From the NCBI GenBank assembly GCA_036787835.1, contig DAIQON010000006.1:1-56478 (forward strand): a stretch of DNA of 56,478 nucleotides, in the 5' to 3' direction. Below, piece after piece: positions 1-8,461 of this stretch. Made by a program: the position numbers and the translations under genes. The number at the start of each line of letters is the position of its first letter. The first letter of the stretch is position 1. The stretch is from DAIQON01 sp036787835. Its GTDB lineage: Bacteria; Patescibacteriota; Saccharimonadia; Saccharimonadales; UBA4665. A model generated the notes under the pieces. It was not told the DNA's origin. It did no database searches and worked only from the letters and a program-made list of their open reading frames with translations.

Positions 1-72
1 CTTTCACTCCTTTCTAGTTTAGTGAATGTGTCCAAGATGTATGGTGGCTCAATATGAAGACCATTAAATACA

Positions 73-101
73 TTGACATAAGTAGCCGCTTATGTTAATA
101 T
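73..101 (+). promoter_or_regulatory. Sigma-70-type promoter, probably leaderless
   Basis: A perfect TTGACA (73-78), a 17-base spacer and TAATAT (96-101) lie six bases before the ATG at 108. The expected transcription start falls on the start codon, so the mRNA would be leaderless. No Shine-Dalgarno sequence is present. Confidence 0.6.
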
Positions 102-107
102 ATTCTG

Positions 108-698
108 ATGAGTGAATTAGACAATAACGTCCCTAGGCTACCTGAGCATTATAGAAAGCGTCGTATGCTTGACATGTATCCAGATGAGATAGCCCATCTG
201 TATAGTTCGGCTATAATCGTAGATAAGGTCTCTGGCTTTTTATTCGTCGATCGTAAAAACACACTTGAAGCAGACAGTGCTGCACCTACTTACTACGGTA
301 ACAGACTCAGTGTGATGAGGATTCTATCTAAAATTGATGGACTTGAAAAATTTGGGTTTGTCGCCGATTTGAGACATGCAAAGGGTGAAATTCGTGAACA
401 CGTAGTAACTTTGGCTGCAGATGCTTCTGACGTCGATAAAATATTTGCAGTAAACGAAGCAGCAGAGGGGCCACCTTACGAGCCTTTACTAGCAGCAATA
501 GTACTTGATGAAGACGGTATTGAGCAGTATATTGGCGATTTATCCTTGGTGGACTACCTGGATCGTCTTCGTGAGAGCGTTGACGCCATTTGTACGCCCG
601 ATCCAGAAACTCTGGAGCAGCCAGCCGTAATCAGCTCAGAGGGCGCTGTAGTACAACCTAGTCTCTTTGATTGTATTGGAGTTGAAATTGAGTTTTAA
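108..698 (+). CDS. Hypothetical protein, 196 aa
   Basis: I do not recognise this protein. It is acidic and soluble-looking, with no signal peptide or membrane segment. It starts with MSELDNNVPRLPEHYRKRR and follows a strong promoter whose -10 box is six bases from the ATG, which supports this start. The 3' end overlaps the next ORF, so the two genes probably form an operon. Function unknown. Confidence 0.7.
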   Translation: MSELDNNVPRLPEHYRKRRMLDMYPDEIAHLYSSAIIVDKVSGFLFVDRKNTLEADSAAPTYYGNRLSVMRILSKIDGLEKFGFVADLRHAKGEIREHVVTLAADASDVDKIFAVNEAAEGPPYEPLLAAIVLDEDGIEQYIGDLSLVDYLDRLRESVDAICTPDPETLEQPAVISSEGAVVQPSLFDCIGVEIEF

Positions 699-1098
699 GT
701 TACCTATCTGTGAGGGGTGCGACTGCAAATCAATTTGGAACGATTTAGAAACGTCAACTCTAGCGCATATTCCAGACTTAGAAGCCAGTTCCGCTGAGCT
801 AACGCGTAGGCTTATTGAGCTTGAGCTAGCCGATCGCCTAGATCCAGCAGCAGATGCGTTTGAACGATCAAGAAGAGATCAAACCCAAGCCCATGTATTA
901 GACTTTACAGTATCAAGTTTTGGCAAGCTTGTTGGGCTGACAACAGATCTAGAAGCTACTTTTAGTGCTGCAAGTGCCATCGACTGCGAAGAACAGAAAT
1001 CAGCAGATCCAACCCAGCTTTGCCCAAGACTATCGGCGATAATGCCAGCACTGGACGCTATTGGCCAAAGACTTATACTAGACACTGATCCGAGCTAA
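667..1098 (+). CDS. Hypothetical protein, about 143 aa
   Basis: This unknown protein has a short cysteine cluster near the N terminus (CEGCDC) followed by an acidic, alpha-helical-looking body. The only starts are TTG codons at 667, 676, 682 or 688, all inside the end of the upstream gene, so translation is probably coupled to that gene. The CEGCDC cluster could bind a metal, but nothing else supports a role. It converges with the next minus-strand gene with only three bases between the stops. Confidence 0.5.
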   Translation: MIVLELKLSFKLPICEGCDCKSIWNDLETSTLAHIPDLEASSAELTRRLIELELADRLDPAADAFERSRRDQTQAHVLDFTVSSFGKLVGLTTDLEATFSAASAIDCEEQKSADPTQLCPRLSAIMPALDAIGQRLILDTDPS

Positions 1099-1101
1099 AG
1101 C

Positions 1102-1761
1102 TTAGACAGACCAGTGGCTATCGGCGTGTTCTTTTAGAATTTCGGTGTAGCCAGCAATCATGGCCGCAGTAGTCACCTGGTGATCAGGGTGCATCGTTCG
1201 TAGTAGTAGGCCAGATAGCCACTCGACTTCAGGTGGTAAATCTGGGTCAGTAACTACAATAAAGCCCTCGACTTCAGCAATTTCTGCAAGCGAATTAGTA
1301 GTCCATTGAAAGCTAAAGTCATCGGCCTCAAGTTGTAGCTGCTTAAAGCCAGGAAGAATTCCTGAAGGCAAATCTGTAAGATCAGACCCAAAATGTATGA
1401 TTGTATTTGCTGTTTCAGCTTGTGCATCACGATCGAGAAGCAAGTCTACGAAGGTAGTATAATCACCAAAAAATAGCTCTTCACTATCATCGTCGGTATG
1501 ACTAACTAAATTAACGTCACCCTGTTGGCCTCGAGCAATCTCTAACATTAATGAAACGACGTCTCTTCGACTTAAGGTTGATGGCCAGCGGAGCACGTAA
1601 TCTTGGGTATCTTCTCCTGGATAAAACATTATGTCTAGCTCGGCTGGAGTCTCTGGGCTTCTGGCTGTGATTGTACCAACGTTACCCGAATCGCCTGGAA
1701 GAATATCCAGCTCGATTGCTATGTTTGTAGGTGGTGCTTGATTACTTAGTTCTGGAGCCAT
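1102..1761 (-). CDS. Hypothetical protein, about 219 aa
   Basis: Unknown acidic soluble protein. I prefer the ATG at 1761 (MAPELSNQ) to the one at 1773, because a TATGAT box sits seven bases before it, in the leaderless arrangement seen repeatedly in this window. No domain is recognised. Confidence 0.65.
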   Translation of the reverse strand: MAPELSNQAPPTNIAIELDILPGDSGNVGTITARSPETPAELDIMFYPGEDTQDYVLRWPSTLSRRDVVSLMLEIARGQQGDVNLVSHTDDDSEELFFGDYTTFVDLLLDRDAQAETANTIIHFGSDLTDLPSGILPGFKQLQLEADDFSFQWTTNSLAEIAEVEGFIVVTDPDLPPEVEWLSGLLLRTMHPDHQVTTAAMIAGYTEILKEHADSHWSV

Positions 1762-1832
1762 GCAGTTAATCATAAACTACAAGCTAGCAATAAACACGAG
1801 CATAATGCTTTTTAAAGCTAAAGGAATACTTA

Positions 1833-2222
1833 CTAACTGTCTTGCAGGACGGCTAGAATGTTACCTGCAGGGTCTTTAAACCAGGCAATATCAGGGCCCA
1901 TATTGGCACTCAGGCCCCGGAGTATCCCTTTTTCATCTTGAGGGGCTGGCATTCCGTCGTAATGTTCAATATTGACGCCTTGACTTACTAGGCTATCAAC
2001 TGCATCATCGATGTTTTCGACGACTATATTTAAAACCGTATAAGTTGCAGGGGAATGGTCATGCTTATCGTAGATAAAAAGTGTTCCACCACCAGGCAGT
2101 GCTAGCTGTAGGCCCATTTTTTCATCATTTAGCTTTAAATCTAGGACTTCAGTATAAAATTGTTTAGCAACATCCAAATCATTTACTGAAAAACCGCTAA
2201 ATACTGCTTGAGACTTTAACAT
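1833..2222 (-). CDS. VOC (glyoxalase/bleomycin-resistance) family protein
   Basis: This 129-residue protein has the single-module vicinal-oxygen-chelate pattern. It opens with FSGFSVNDLDVAKQFYTEVL, a typical first beta-alpha unit, and ends with the usual FKDPAGNILAVLQ strand. Such proteins dimerise to form metal sites for isomerases, dioxygenases or drug-binding proteins. The substrate cannot be read from the sequence. A GGGGG-type ribosome site precedes the ATG. It appears to be a single-gene unit. Confidence 0.85.
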   Translation of the reverse strand: MLKSQAVFSGFSVNDLDVAKQFYTEVLDLKLNDEKMGLQLALPGGGTLFIYDKHDHSPATYTVLNIVVENIDDAVDSLVSQGVNIEHYDGMPAPQDEKGILRGLSANMGPDIAWFKDPAGNILAVLQDS

Positions 2223-2287
2223 AACACTTACCCCCTTTAGCTTAGTTAATTACTACTTTAATTATAACTCCTAAGAGCAATAATTAG

Positions 2288-2590
2288 CTAAGTAGGTCGT
2301 TTTAATCTACCGGCACGAGCGAGAGTCATACCAGTTCGTAAATCAAGTCTCAACCAAGATCCGTCCCCTGGAGCAGGGATATCTATATTAGGTGATTTTC
2401 CTGTGCTGTCGCCATCGCCACCCGCTAGCAGGCAGCGGCTGCCGTCTTCATTTCTTGGTTCTCCTTGGGTAGCTATAATTGCGTCAGATTCCTCATCAAA
2501 TTGTCGTCTATCTTCATCAGAAAGTACCTCTGGAGCTAAAAATACTTGGTGTCCAGGGTATTCAATTGAGCGTATTAGCGATCTATCCAT
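2288..2590 (-). CDS. Hypothetical protein, 100 aa
   Basis: This is a short, polar protein of unknown function. It has an EDRRQFDEESDAII helix-like segment and a Gly/Pro-rich C-terminal half. No signal peptide or membrane segment is visible. The opposite-strand ORF in the same place looks like a shadow. Confidence 0.5.
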   Translation of the reverse strand: MDRSLIRSIEYPGHQVFLAPEVLSDEDRRQFDEESDAIIATQGEPRNEDGSRCLLAGGDGDSTGKSPNIDIPAPGDGSWLRLDLRTGMTLARAGRLKRPT

Positions 2591-2874
2591 AGCTATAATT
2601 ATCTACTGATTTATTAAAAACACAACTATACCATTAATCGAGTACCCCAGTATTAACAGTTCGTTATAATTCATTACTTTTTGGAATTGAATTTAAGCCA
2701 AATGCTAATAGAACACCAAGCAGAAGGCTCCCATTTCTCTGATAACTAATTGTGCTCTATGACTCATCTAGCATTTGTAAATGCTTTAAAGCGCCATTTA
2801 GGCTGTTAAATTATTAAAAAATTCATAATCTTAAGCAATATGCATATCGGTGATTTTAGGGTATAGTTTCAATT
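2591..2874. other. Intergenic region with one small palindrome
   Basis: This 284-base AT-rich gap holds no credible ORF. The only structure I see is a 7-bp inverted repeat with a 2-base gap (AGCATTT at 2770-2776, AAATGCT at 2779-2785). A TATAGT box at 2862-2867 lies seven bases before the next start codon. Confidence 0.5.
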
Positions 2875-3030
2875 ATGCGATACCTATTCGTGACGATTTC
2901 GATATCTGTAATTTGGTTTGCCGTGATTATTATAGCTAGAACTATGTCAGGTACTAATATAATGCCTTTATTTTTTGCCGTACAATTCATGACATTAGTT
3001 CTATTTTTAATTGGATTTTATAAGAAATGA
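2875..3030 (+). CDS. Small two-TM membrane protein, 51 aa
   Basis: This short gene encodes 51 residues with two hydrophobic segments (about 4-21 and 30-47) joined by a short polar turn and ending in YKK. TATAGT (2862-2867) lies seven bases before the ATG, giving a possible leaderless start. The stop codon overlaps the start of the kinase gene in an ATGA, so the two are translationally coupled. It may be a membrane partner of the UbiB-like kinase, but that is inference from position only. Confidence 0.7.
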   Translation: MRYLFVTISISVIWFAVIIIARTMSGTNIMPLFFAVQFMTLVLFLIGFYKK

Positions 3031-4496
3031 AAACTCCACGAACAATCAAAATAATCAATCTGTTGAGTGACGCCATTAAGGCATTTTTACGCAATGAACA
3101 GCTTGGTCTCAAAGGCAGTCTTGACCAGCTAGATGAACTCGGCGGCATATATATAAAGTTCTTGCAGATGATTGTTCTAAGTTCTAGTGGCCAACAGCAA
3201 AAGAACTTCACTGAACTTTTAAAAGTCTATGAGGATAGTAAGCCAGACGAAATCGACATTAGGGTGCACCTTAAATCAATCGCTATGCCAGGAATGGACA
3301 AGATCGCTGAACTCGAGATAAAACCATTTGCTACCGGGTCCTTTGGACAAGTCTATAAGGCCAAGTTAGTTAGTGGCGAGATTGTAATAATTAAGGTATT
3401 AAGGCCAAGTGTTAAAAAATATTTAAAATACGACCTTAGGCTACTAAAAATATTCAGTGTTATGTATTCGTTCATCGATAGACAGAAAATTTTTGACTTC
3501 AAACAGATATATAAACAGTTTAGAACTACCAGCCTGCAAGAGACACACTACCTAAGAGAAGCCGAGGTTGCTGACTATTACTACCAGTCTTATAAGGATC
3601 ATAACTATATGGTAATTCCAAAAACCTTTAAAGAGCTTAGTAATGACCAAGTGATTGTCCAAGAGCATATTTCGGGGATATCGGTAGCTAAGCTATTGAC
3701 CATGCAAAACAACGGTATTGATGCTCGGCTGTATGCCAAAGATGTCTTTAATACCGATTTATTTACTATGCTCGAAGTCATTGGTATTGAGTTATTATCC
3801 AAGGCCTTGGTCGGCGATATTCTGCAGTCCGATCCCCACCCCGGGAACATTATAGTTCTGGCCAATAATAAGGTTGCTTTGATTGACTTTGGGATGACGG
3901 CCCAACTAAACGAAAACCGAGATGGTTTTTATGGGATGTTGGTGCAGTACCAGGCTTACTATAATAGCGGCAGCTTCTCAATGGGCGATATGGGGCTTGC
4001 AGCCCTAAAATATCTGTCACCGAAGCTCTATGGTGCCATAGAAGGAGCTGATCGTTATCTAGACGACTACTTTATGATGGACGACGAGAGATTAATAGAT
4101 AAGCTGAAACGTGTAACTCAGGAGGTTGCTTATGAGCATGCTAATAAAGGCATAGTTGATAACATGCTTGAGCAGAACCTGATTATGAGGATTCTATTCT
4201 TCGTAATGAATAAAGATAATAGGTTCGGTTTTTCGTTCGACATTAAATCGATATCTTTCTTAAAAGCTTCACAAGGCTACCTAACTCTGATAGGCCAGTT
4301 CGACGTAGATTGTGAACTCGTTAAGTCGGTAATAAACGGTGCAGTAGAATTCGGACAGTTAAATATGATGAAGGTTATTGATAGCCAAGATCAAACTATC
4401 GAGCTATTCGAATCGATGGAAATCTTGTCTACCTGGCTAGATAAGATGTCACGTAATGATCCATGGTTAGCAACACAATTGGTTGGAGGACTATAA
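3027..4496 (+). CDS. ABC1/AarF/UbiB-family atypical protein kinase
   Basis: This 489-residue protein carries the marks of the ABC1/ADCK/UbiB family. An Ala/Gly-rich nucleotide loop (KPFATGSFGQVYKAKL) is followed by a catalytic lysine (IIIKVLRP), the DPHPGN catalytic motif and an IDFGM metal-binding motif. Family members act at membranes as ATPases linked to quinone or other isoprenoid-lipid handling. No ubiquinone genes are nearby, so that role is not implied. It is coupled by an ATGA overlap to the small membrane protein upstream and followed by another small membrane protein, forming a three-gene operon. Confidence 0.88.
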   Translation: MKTPRTIKIINLLSDAIKAFLRNEQLGLKGSLDQLDELGGIYIKFLQMIVLSSSGQQQKNFTELLKVYEDSKPDEIDIRVHLKSIAMPGMDKIAELEIKPFATGSFGQVYKAKLVSGEIVIIKVLRPSVKKYLKYDLRLLKIFSVMYSFIDRQKIFDFKQIYKQFRTTSLQETHYLREAEVADYYYQSYKDHNYMVIPKTFKELSNDQVIVQEHISGISVAKLLTMQNNGIDARLYAKDVFNTDLFTMLEVIGIELLSKALVGDILQSDPHPGNIIVLANNKVALIDFGMTAQLNENRDGFYGMLVQYQAYYNSGSFSMGDMGLAALKYLSPKLYGAIEGADRYLDDYFMMDDERLIDKLKRVTQEVAYEHANKGIVDNMLEQNLIMRILFFVMNKDNRFGFSFDIKSISFLKASQGYLTLIGQFDVDCELVKSVINGAVEFGQLNMMKVIDSQDQTIELFESMEILSTWLDKMSRNDPWLATQLVGGL

Positions 4497-4500
4497 ACTA

Positions 4501-4680
4501 GTGAAAAATAATCTAATAATCTACGCTACGGCTTATCCATATACCGCAGCCATAATAACTATTATCTGGGTAGGGAGTGCCTTACTAATTATTATTGATA
4601 GATCATTATCAGTCGGCATTATTGTGCTAGTGAATGTTATTATGACTACAGTAATAGCAGCAGTTGGATTCAAAAAATAA
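4501..4680 (+). CDS. Small two-TM membrane protein, 59 aa
   Basis: I place the start at the GTG at 4501, because a GGAGGA ribosome site (4485-4490) lies ten bases upstream, overlapping the end of the kinase gene. The longer TTG start would sit inside that ribosome site. The product has two hydrophobic helices and ends in GFKK. It is the third member of the UbiB-like operon. Function unknown. Confidence 0.6.
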   Translation: MKNNLIIYATAYPYTAAIITIIWVGSALLIIIDRSLSVGIIVLVNVIMTTVIAAVGFKK

Positions 4681-4841
4681 TAGAACTAGAGTAAATCCTA
4701 TGCAAGTTAGAGTCAATTCGCACACAGTCGGCAATCAGAGATTAGTCTGTGGCCTGACCGATTGTCTAATCTTTTTAGGCAGATCTATGATCGATCAAAC
4801 ACTTTATTTGATTAATGAGTCCGTAACTTACGCTACGAAAT

Positions 4842-5519
4842 TTAGTTAAGCGCTTTTTGTAGTTTAGCTAAATCTAGAATTATAAAAAGATGGTCTTTCT
4901 GTTCCACCAAACCTTCCTTAAATAGAAACTCGAGTGCCTTACTTGCGGTTTCTCGTGTCATGTTGATAGAGTCGGCTATATCAAGGTGTGTAATCGGGGC
5001 ATTAATAGTTACTTGAGCGGCATGCTTTTCGCCGAAACGTTCAGCCAAACTTAATAGTTCTGATATTATCCTCTCGCGAGCAGATCGAAACTCTAATGTC
5101 TGAATTCTTTGAGTGTAGACTGAAATAACTTCTACCGCCTGCTTTAATATTTCCTGGGATAGCCAGGCATCATGTCCCATAGCCAACCTTAGTTTATCTT
5201 TCGATGTCCGCAACACTGATACATCGGTCATAGCCTCGTAAGATAGACCAGTTACATGTGCTCCATCTAAAGCCCATGGTAGAGGTATGAATTCACCAGC
5301 TTGGTGGATGAACAAAAGATTACCAAAGCCATCACGAGACACCGAGGCTGCTTTTATAAAACCAGGCTTAATGAGATATACGCCCATCGGCTCGTTAAAA
5401 TCATTTATAATAGTTTCTCCATTAGCAAAATTCATAGGCATGCCGTCATTGAAGTAGGCGATAATACTTTTGTCATCGGTCGCAGCGTTTGGCATACCAG
5501 CCATCAGGTCTTTCATCAT
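4842..5519 (-). CDS. Crp/Fnr-family transcriptional regulator
   Basis: This 225-residue protein has an N-terminal cyclic-nucleotide-binding-type beta-roll (about 20-130), a long dimerisation helix, and a C-terminal winged helix with a recognition segment near HLDIADSINMTRETASKALEF. The cNMP pocket signature is not well conserved and no N-terminal cysteine cluster for an Fe-S centre is visible, so the ligand is unclear. The start is supported by a TATACT box seven bases upstream. Confidence 0.85.
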   Translation of the reverse strand: MMKDLMAGMPNAATDDKSIIAYFNDGMPMNFANGETIINDFNEPMGVYLIKPGFIKAASVSRDGFGNLLFIHQAGEFIPLPWALDGAHVTGLSYEAMTDVSVLRTSKDKLRLAMGHDAWLSQEILKQAVEVISVYTQRIQTLEFRSARERIISELLSLAERFGEKHAAQVTINAPITHLDIADSINMTRETASKALEFLFKEGLVEQKDHLFIILDLAKLQKALN

Positions 5520-5694
5520 ATCTTACAGTATATACACCTAGACATTCAGCTTATGTAATATAGCGCACATACAATTGCAGACAATAATATTAGTCTGAGG
5601 TTAGATAGCAGTCGCTACTGTGCATCATAAGTAAGGGGGTGTTGCCAAAACTGTAAGCTTTATATAAAAACGCAAATAATGAAAGGACATACTA

Positions 5695-5898
5695 ATGTCA
5701 CATTCAACAAGTGCAACAATTAACAAACACCAAAAGCATTCTAAGGTACGCTTTCAACAGTATTTATTAGACTCTGGTGAGCCAGAAGATAATATAAAAC
5801 GCGATAACGCTAAACTTGATCTTTGGCAGCTAAACATTATGGTTATGAGACAAAAGATTAAGCATCAGGCTCAAAGATTAAGAATGAATTATTCATAA
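5695..5898 (+). CDS. Hypothetical basic small protein, 67 aa
   Basis: This is a short, strongly basic protein (many Lys, Arg, His) with a good GAAAGGA ribosome site before the ATG and a hairpin terminator just after the stop. That makes it a convincing single-gene transcription unit. Its charge suggests nucleic-acid or ribosome association, but no family is recognised. Confidence 0.6.
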   Translation: MSHSTSATINKHQKHSKVRFQQYLLDSGEPEDNIKRDNAKLDLWQLNIMVMRQKIKHQAQRLRMNYS

Positions 5899-5901
5899 AC
5901 C

Positions 5902-5929
5902 AAAAGGGCCCCGCACAAGGAGCCCTTTA
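5902..5929 (+). terminator. Intrinsic terminator-like hairpin
   Basis: AAAGGGC (5903-5909) pairs with GCCCTTT (5922-5928) around a GC-rich loop. The arms are A/T-flanked on both sides, so it may end transcription from both directions, serving the genes ending at 5898 and 5979. Confidence 0.7.
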
Positions 5930-5978
5930 AAATTGCCGATGAAATTTCGATCTCTGTTATCTGAATCTTTAAAAGGGA

Positions 5979-6206
5979 TTACAGATTTTGATTTTTAAAC
6001 TTATCCATAGTTTGTTGAGCTCTTTTTTCTGTATCGTCTGAATCTTTAGCTTGTCTTTCTAACTTGGAAGCTTCATTTTCCAGCTGAGTTGCAACTCGTT
6101 CAAGATCGCCTGCTGACTTATGCATATTTGCAGCTTGGTCTCGGTGTTGCTTAGCTTGTAAGCGTGCTTTTTGCGCCGCATTCCTGACTTGATCACCAGC
6201 TGCCAT
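5979..6206 (-). CDS. Small coiled-coil protein, 75 aa
   Basis: This is an almost entirely helical, charged protein with heptad-like spacing (AAQKARLQAKQHRDQAAN and onward). It has no signal peptide or membrane segment. A truncated copy of its C-terminal half lies far away at about 25599-25725, where KLERQAK, TEK and TMDKFKN are preserved, so this is a small paralogous family in this genome. Function unknown. Confidence 0.7.
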   Translation of the reverse strand: MAAGDQVRNAAQKARLQAKQHRDQAANMHKSAGDLERVATQLENEASKLERQAKDSDDTEKRAQQTMDKFKNQNL

Positions 6207-6352
6207 ATATCCCCTTTACCTTTAAACCTCAGTATAGCACCTGATTTCGTTATAGCCCGATCAATGGTAATTATAAATAGCTTTAGTAGTTATTGTTTGT
6301 AGCCCCCGAGACTAAACATAACAGGCTAATTATGCTAGAATATGAACCTGTA

Positions 6353-7309
6353 ATGACAGATAAAAAATATGCCATCGAAGTAAAAAATCTGACTAAGAGT
6401 TATGGCAGCAATGATGTACTTCGTGGAATAGATTTCAGGGTTGAGCAAGGCTCAATGTTAGCCCTACTGGGCCCGAATGGAGCAGGCAAAACAACTACTA
6501 TTCGTATTTTAAGCACGCTACTTAAGCTCGACAGTGGAACGGTTACGATTTCTGGTTACGACGTCGTTAAGCAACCCGAGAAAGTGCGAAGTGTTATCGG
6601 ACTTACGGGTCAATCTGCGGCGATTGATGAGCTGTTGACTGGCCGAGAAAACTTAATTATGATGGGTCGTTTATATCGGCTAACAAGTAGCAGCGCTAAG
6701 TCGCGAGCCCATGAACTACTTGAGGAATTTGATTTACTCGATGCGGCCGATAGGCCAACTAAAACTTACTCTGGTGGCATGAGTCGTCGGCTTGATCTAG
6801 CGGTTAGTCTTATAGCCACTCCGCCAATAATCTTTCTAGACGAACCGACCACCGGTCTTGATCCACGTTCACGTCTAGCAATGTGGGATATTATTAAAAG
6901 CCTGATGGCCAGCGGCACTACAATACTGTTAACTACCCAGTATCTTGAAGAGGCCGATCAACTAGCCGATCAAATTATTGTTATAGACGGCGGAAAAGTT
7001 ATAGCTAATGGAACTTCATCGCAGCTAAAAAGCAAGGTTGGTAAAGATCGTTTAGAATTAATTTTTAATAATGCTGAGTCACTGGCAAGTGCTATTACTA
7101 TCTTAGGAAAACTAGTGGCAAGCTCTGACGACAAGGCTTTATCTCTAAGTCTGCCACTTATAGATATAAATATTGATGTCAAAGAAGTTCTAGATAAGCT
7201 ATATAAGGCTAAGTTATCAATTGTTTCGATGGAAGTCCACAAGCCGACTCTTGATGACGTCTTCCTGTCTCTGACCGGTAAGCAAAAACCAGGAGGAGAT
7301 AAAAAATAA
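6353..7309 (+). CDS. ABC transporter ATP-binding protein (DrrA/ABC-2 type)
   Basis: This is a typical ABC ATPase with Walker A GPNGAGKTT, signature YSGGMSRRLD, Walker B IIFLDEPTTGLD and a C-terminal extension like that of drug and polyketide exporters. The ATG at 6353 (MTDKKYAIEVKNLTKSYG) fits the family N terminus best. In-frame ATG 6332 and TTG 6293 are alternatives. Its stop overlaps the start of the permease gene by one base (TAATG), so they form an exporter pair. The substrate is unknown. Confidence 0.9.
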   Translation: MTDKKYAIEVKNLTKSYGSNDVLRGIDFRVEQGSMLALLGPNGAGKTTTIRILSTLLKLDSGTVTISGYDVVKQPEKVRSVIGLTGQSAAIDELLTGRENLIMMGRLYRLTSSSAKSRAHELLEEFDLLDAADRPTKTYSGGMSRRLDLAVSLIATPPIIFLDEPTTGLDPRSRLAMWDIIKSLMASGTTILLTTQYLEEADQLADQIIVIDGGKVIANGTSSQLKSKVGKDRLELIFNNAESLASAITILGKLVASSDDKALSLSLPLIDINIDVKEVLDKLYKAKLSIVSMEVHKPTLDDVFLSLTGKQKPGGDKK

Positions 7310-8118
7310 TGGCTGTTGAACTTCAATTTGAAAAGAAACCTCGCTGGTACTTGGCCCTAGTAGATAACTGGGTGATGATTAAGCGAAGTAGTACCCATAT
7401 TATTAGACATACCGATCAACTACTGGGGACATTCTTCCAACCAATCATGTTCTTAGTATTATTTGTGGCTGTGTTTAGCGGCGCTATTAGCGGATCATTG
7501 CCGCCTGGAGTTAGTTACTTGGATTTCTTAATGGCTGGAATAATCGTTCAAACAGTAGCCTTTGGCTCAACTACCACTGCAGTTGCTATATGCAATGACT
7601 TACAAAAAGGAATTATTGATCGTTTTCGGGCTCTACCTATGAGTAGTCGTTCAGTCTTAACTGGCCATGTTGTGTCCGACCTTCTTAGGAACGGCATGTC
7701 CACTACGGTGATGCTGATTACCGGCCTAATACTCGGTTTTCGTAGCAGCGCAAGCTTTACTCAGTGGCTGCTTATAGTCGCTCTTTTGGTCTTATTCACC
7801 TTCACATTTTCTTGGTTAATGGCTATACTCGGGGTGTTTGCCAAGAGTGTCGAAGCCGTACAATGGCTAACCTTCGTAATAATTTTTCCACTAACTTTTG
7901 CTAGTAGTGCCTTTGTGCCGGCTCAGAGTATGCCACATTATTTACGTCTATTCGCTGAGCATCAGCCCATCACTCAGGTAGTAGACGCTGTTAGAGCGCT
8001 GATGCTAAACATGCCAGTAGGAAATTATGTTTACAACTCGATAGCCTGGAGTCTAGGCATATTGATTGTTAGCGTACCCCTGTCGACCTATTTATTTAAA
8101 CGTAAGTCAGCAAAATAA
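7309..8118 (+). CDS. ABC-2 type transporter permease (DrrB-like)
   Basis: This 269-residue integral membrane protein has about six hydrophobic segments and the ABC-2 hallmark region around ITGLILGF and FVPAQSMPHYL. It is the membrane half of the exporter with the ATPase immediately upstream (one-base overlap). DrrB-type proteins export hydrophobic drugs or lipids. Nothing here identifies the cargo. Confidence 0.9.
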   Translation: MAVELQFEKKPRWYLALVDNWVMIKRSSTHIIRHTDQLLGTFFQPIMFLVLFVAVFSGAISGSLPPGVSYLDFLMAGIIVQTVAFGSTTTAVAICNDLQKGIIDRFRALPMSSRSVLTGHVVSDLLRNGMSTTVMLITGLILGFRSSASFTQWLLIVALLVLFTFTFSWLMAILGVFAKSVEAVQWLTFVIIFPLTFASSAFVPAQSMPHYLRLFAEHQPITQVVDAVRALMLNMPVGNYVYNSIAWSLGILIVSVPLSTYLFKRKSAK

Positions 8119-8129
8119 GTTACTTTGTA

Positions 8130-8426
8130 CTACGTAGCTAATCCTTGTCTCGTTATTGTGTCGTGTAATATTTCGGCCAGACCTTGAGCGACTACTAAAG
8201 CTGCATCCTCGCCAGCTGCGCTATCTACCAATTCAGCGATTCGTTCGCGTTCTAATGCTCCAAGTACTGCAACCTCTCCGTACCACGGTACTATAACTAA
8301 AATTTCTTCACCTTCACCTTTGGGCCCCCGTTTTAAGGCTCGGGTGACTATATCCATATAACTAGAGTCATATGGTGTTGCTTCAAATGGATTTAATGGG
8401 TCTATCATAGTTTGATTCGTTGCCAT
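8130..8426 (-). CDS. Hypothetical protein, 98 aa
   Basis: Unknown small acidic protein with a central strand region (EEILVIVPWYGEVAVLGAL) and helical ends. TATTAT lies five bases before the ATG, compatible with a leaderless start. It lies 35 bases upstream of plsX on the same strand, after plsX in transcription order, so co-expression is possible. Confidence 0.6.
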   Translation of the reverse strand: MATNQTMIDPLNPFEATPYDSSYMDIVTRALKRGPKGEGEEILVIVPWYGEVAVLGALERERIAELVDSAAGEDAALVVAQGLAEILHDTITRQGLAT

Positions 8427-8461
8427 TAAATATAATACCCTAACTACGTAGGCAATAGGAA

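Noticed and set aside
4664..4849. 61-codon plus-strand ORF after the UbiB operon
   Set aside because: It overlaps the end of two genes, has no ribosome site and unnatural composition.
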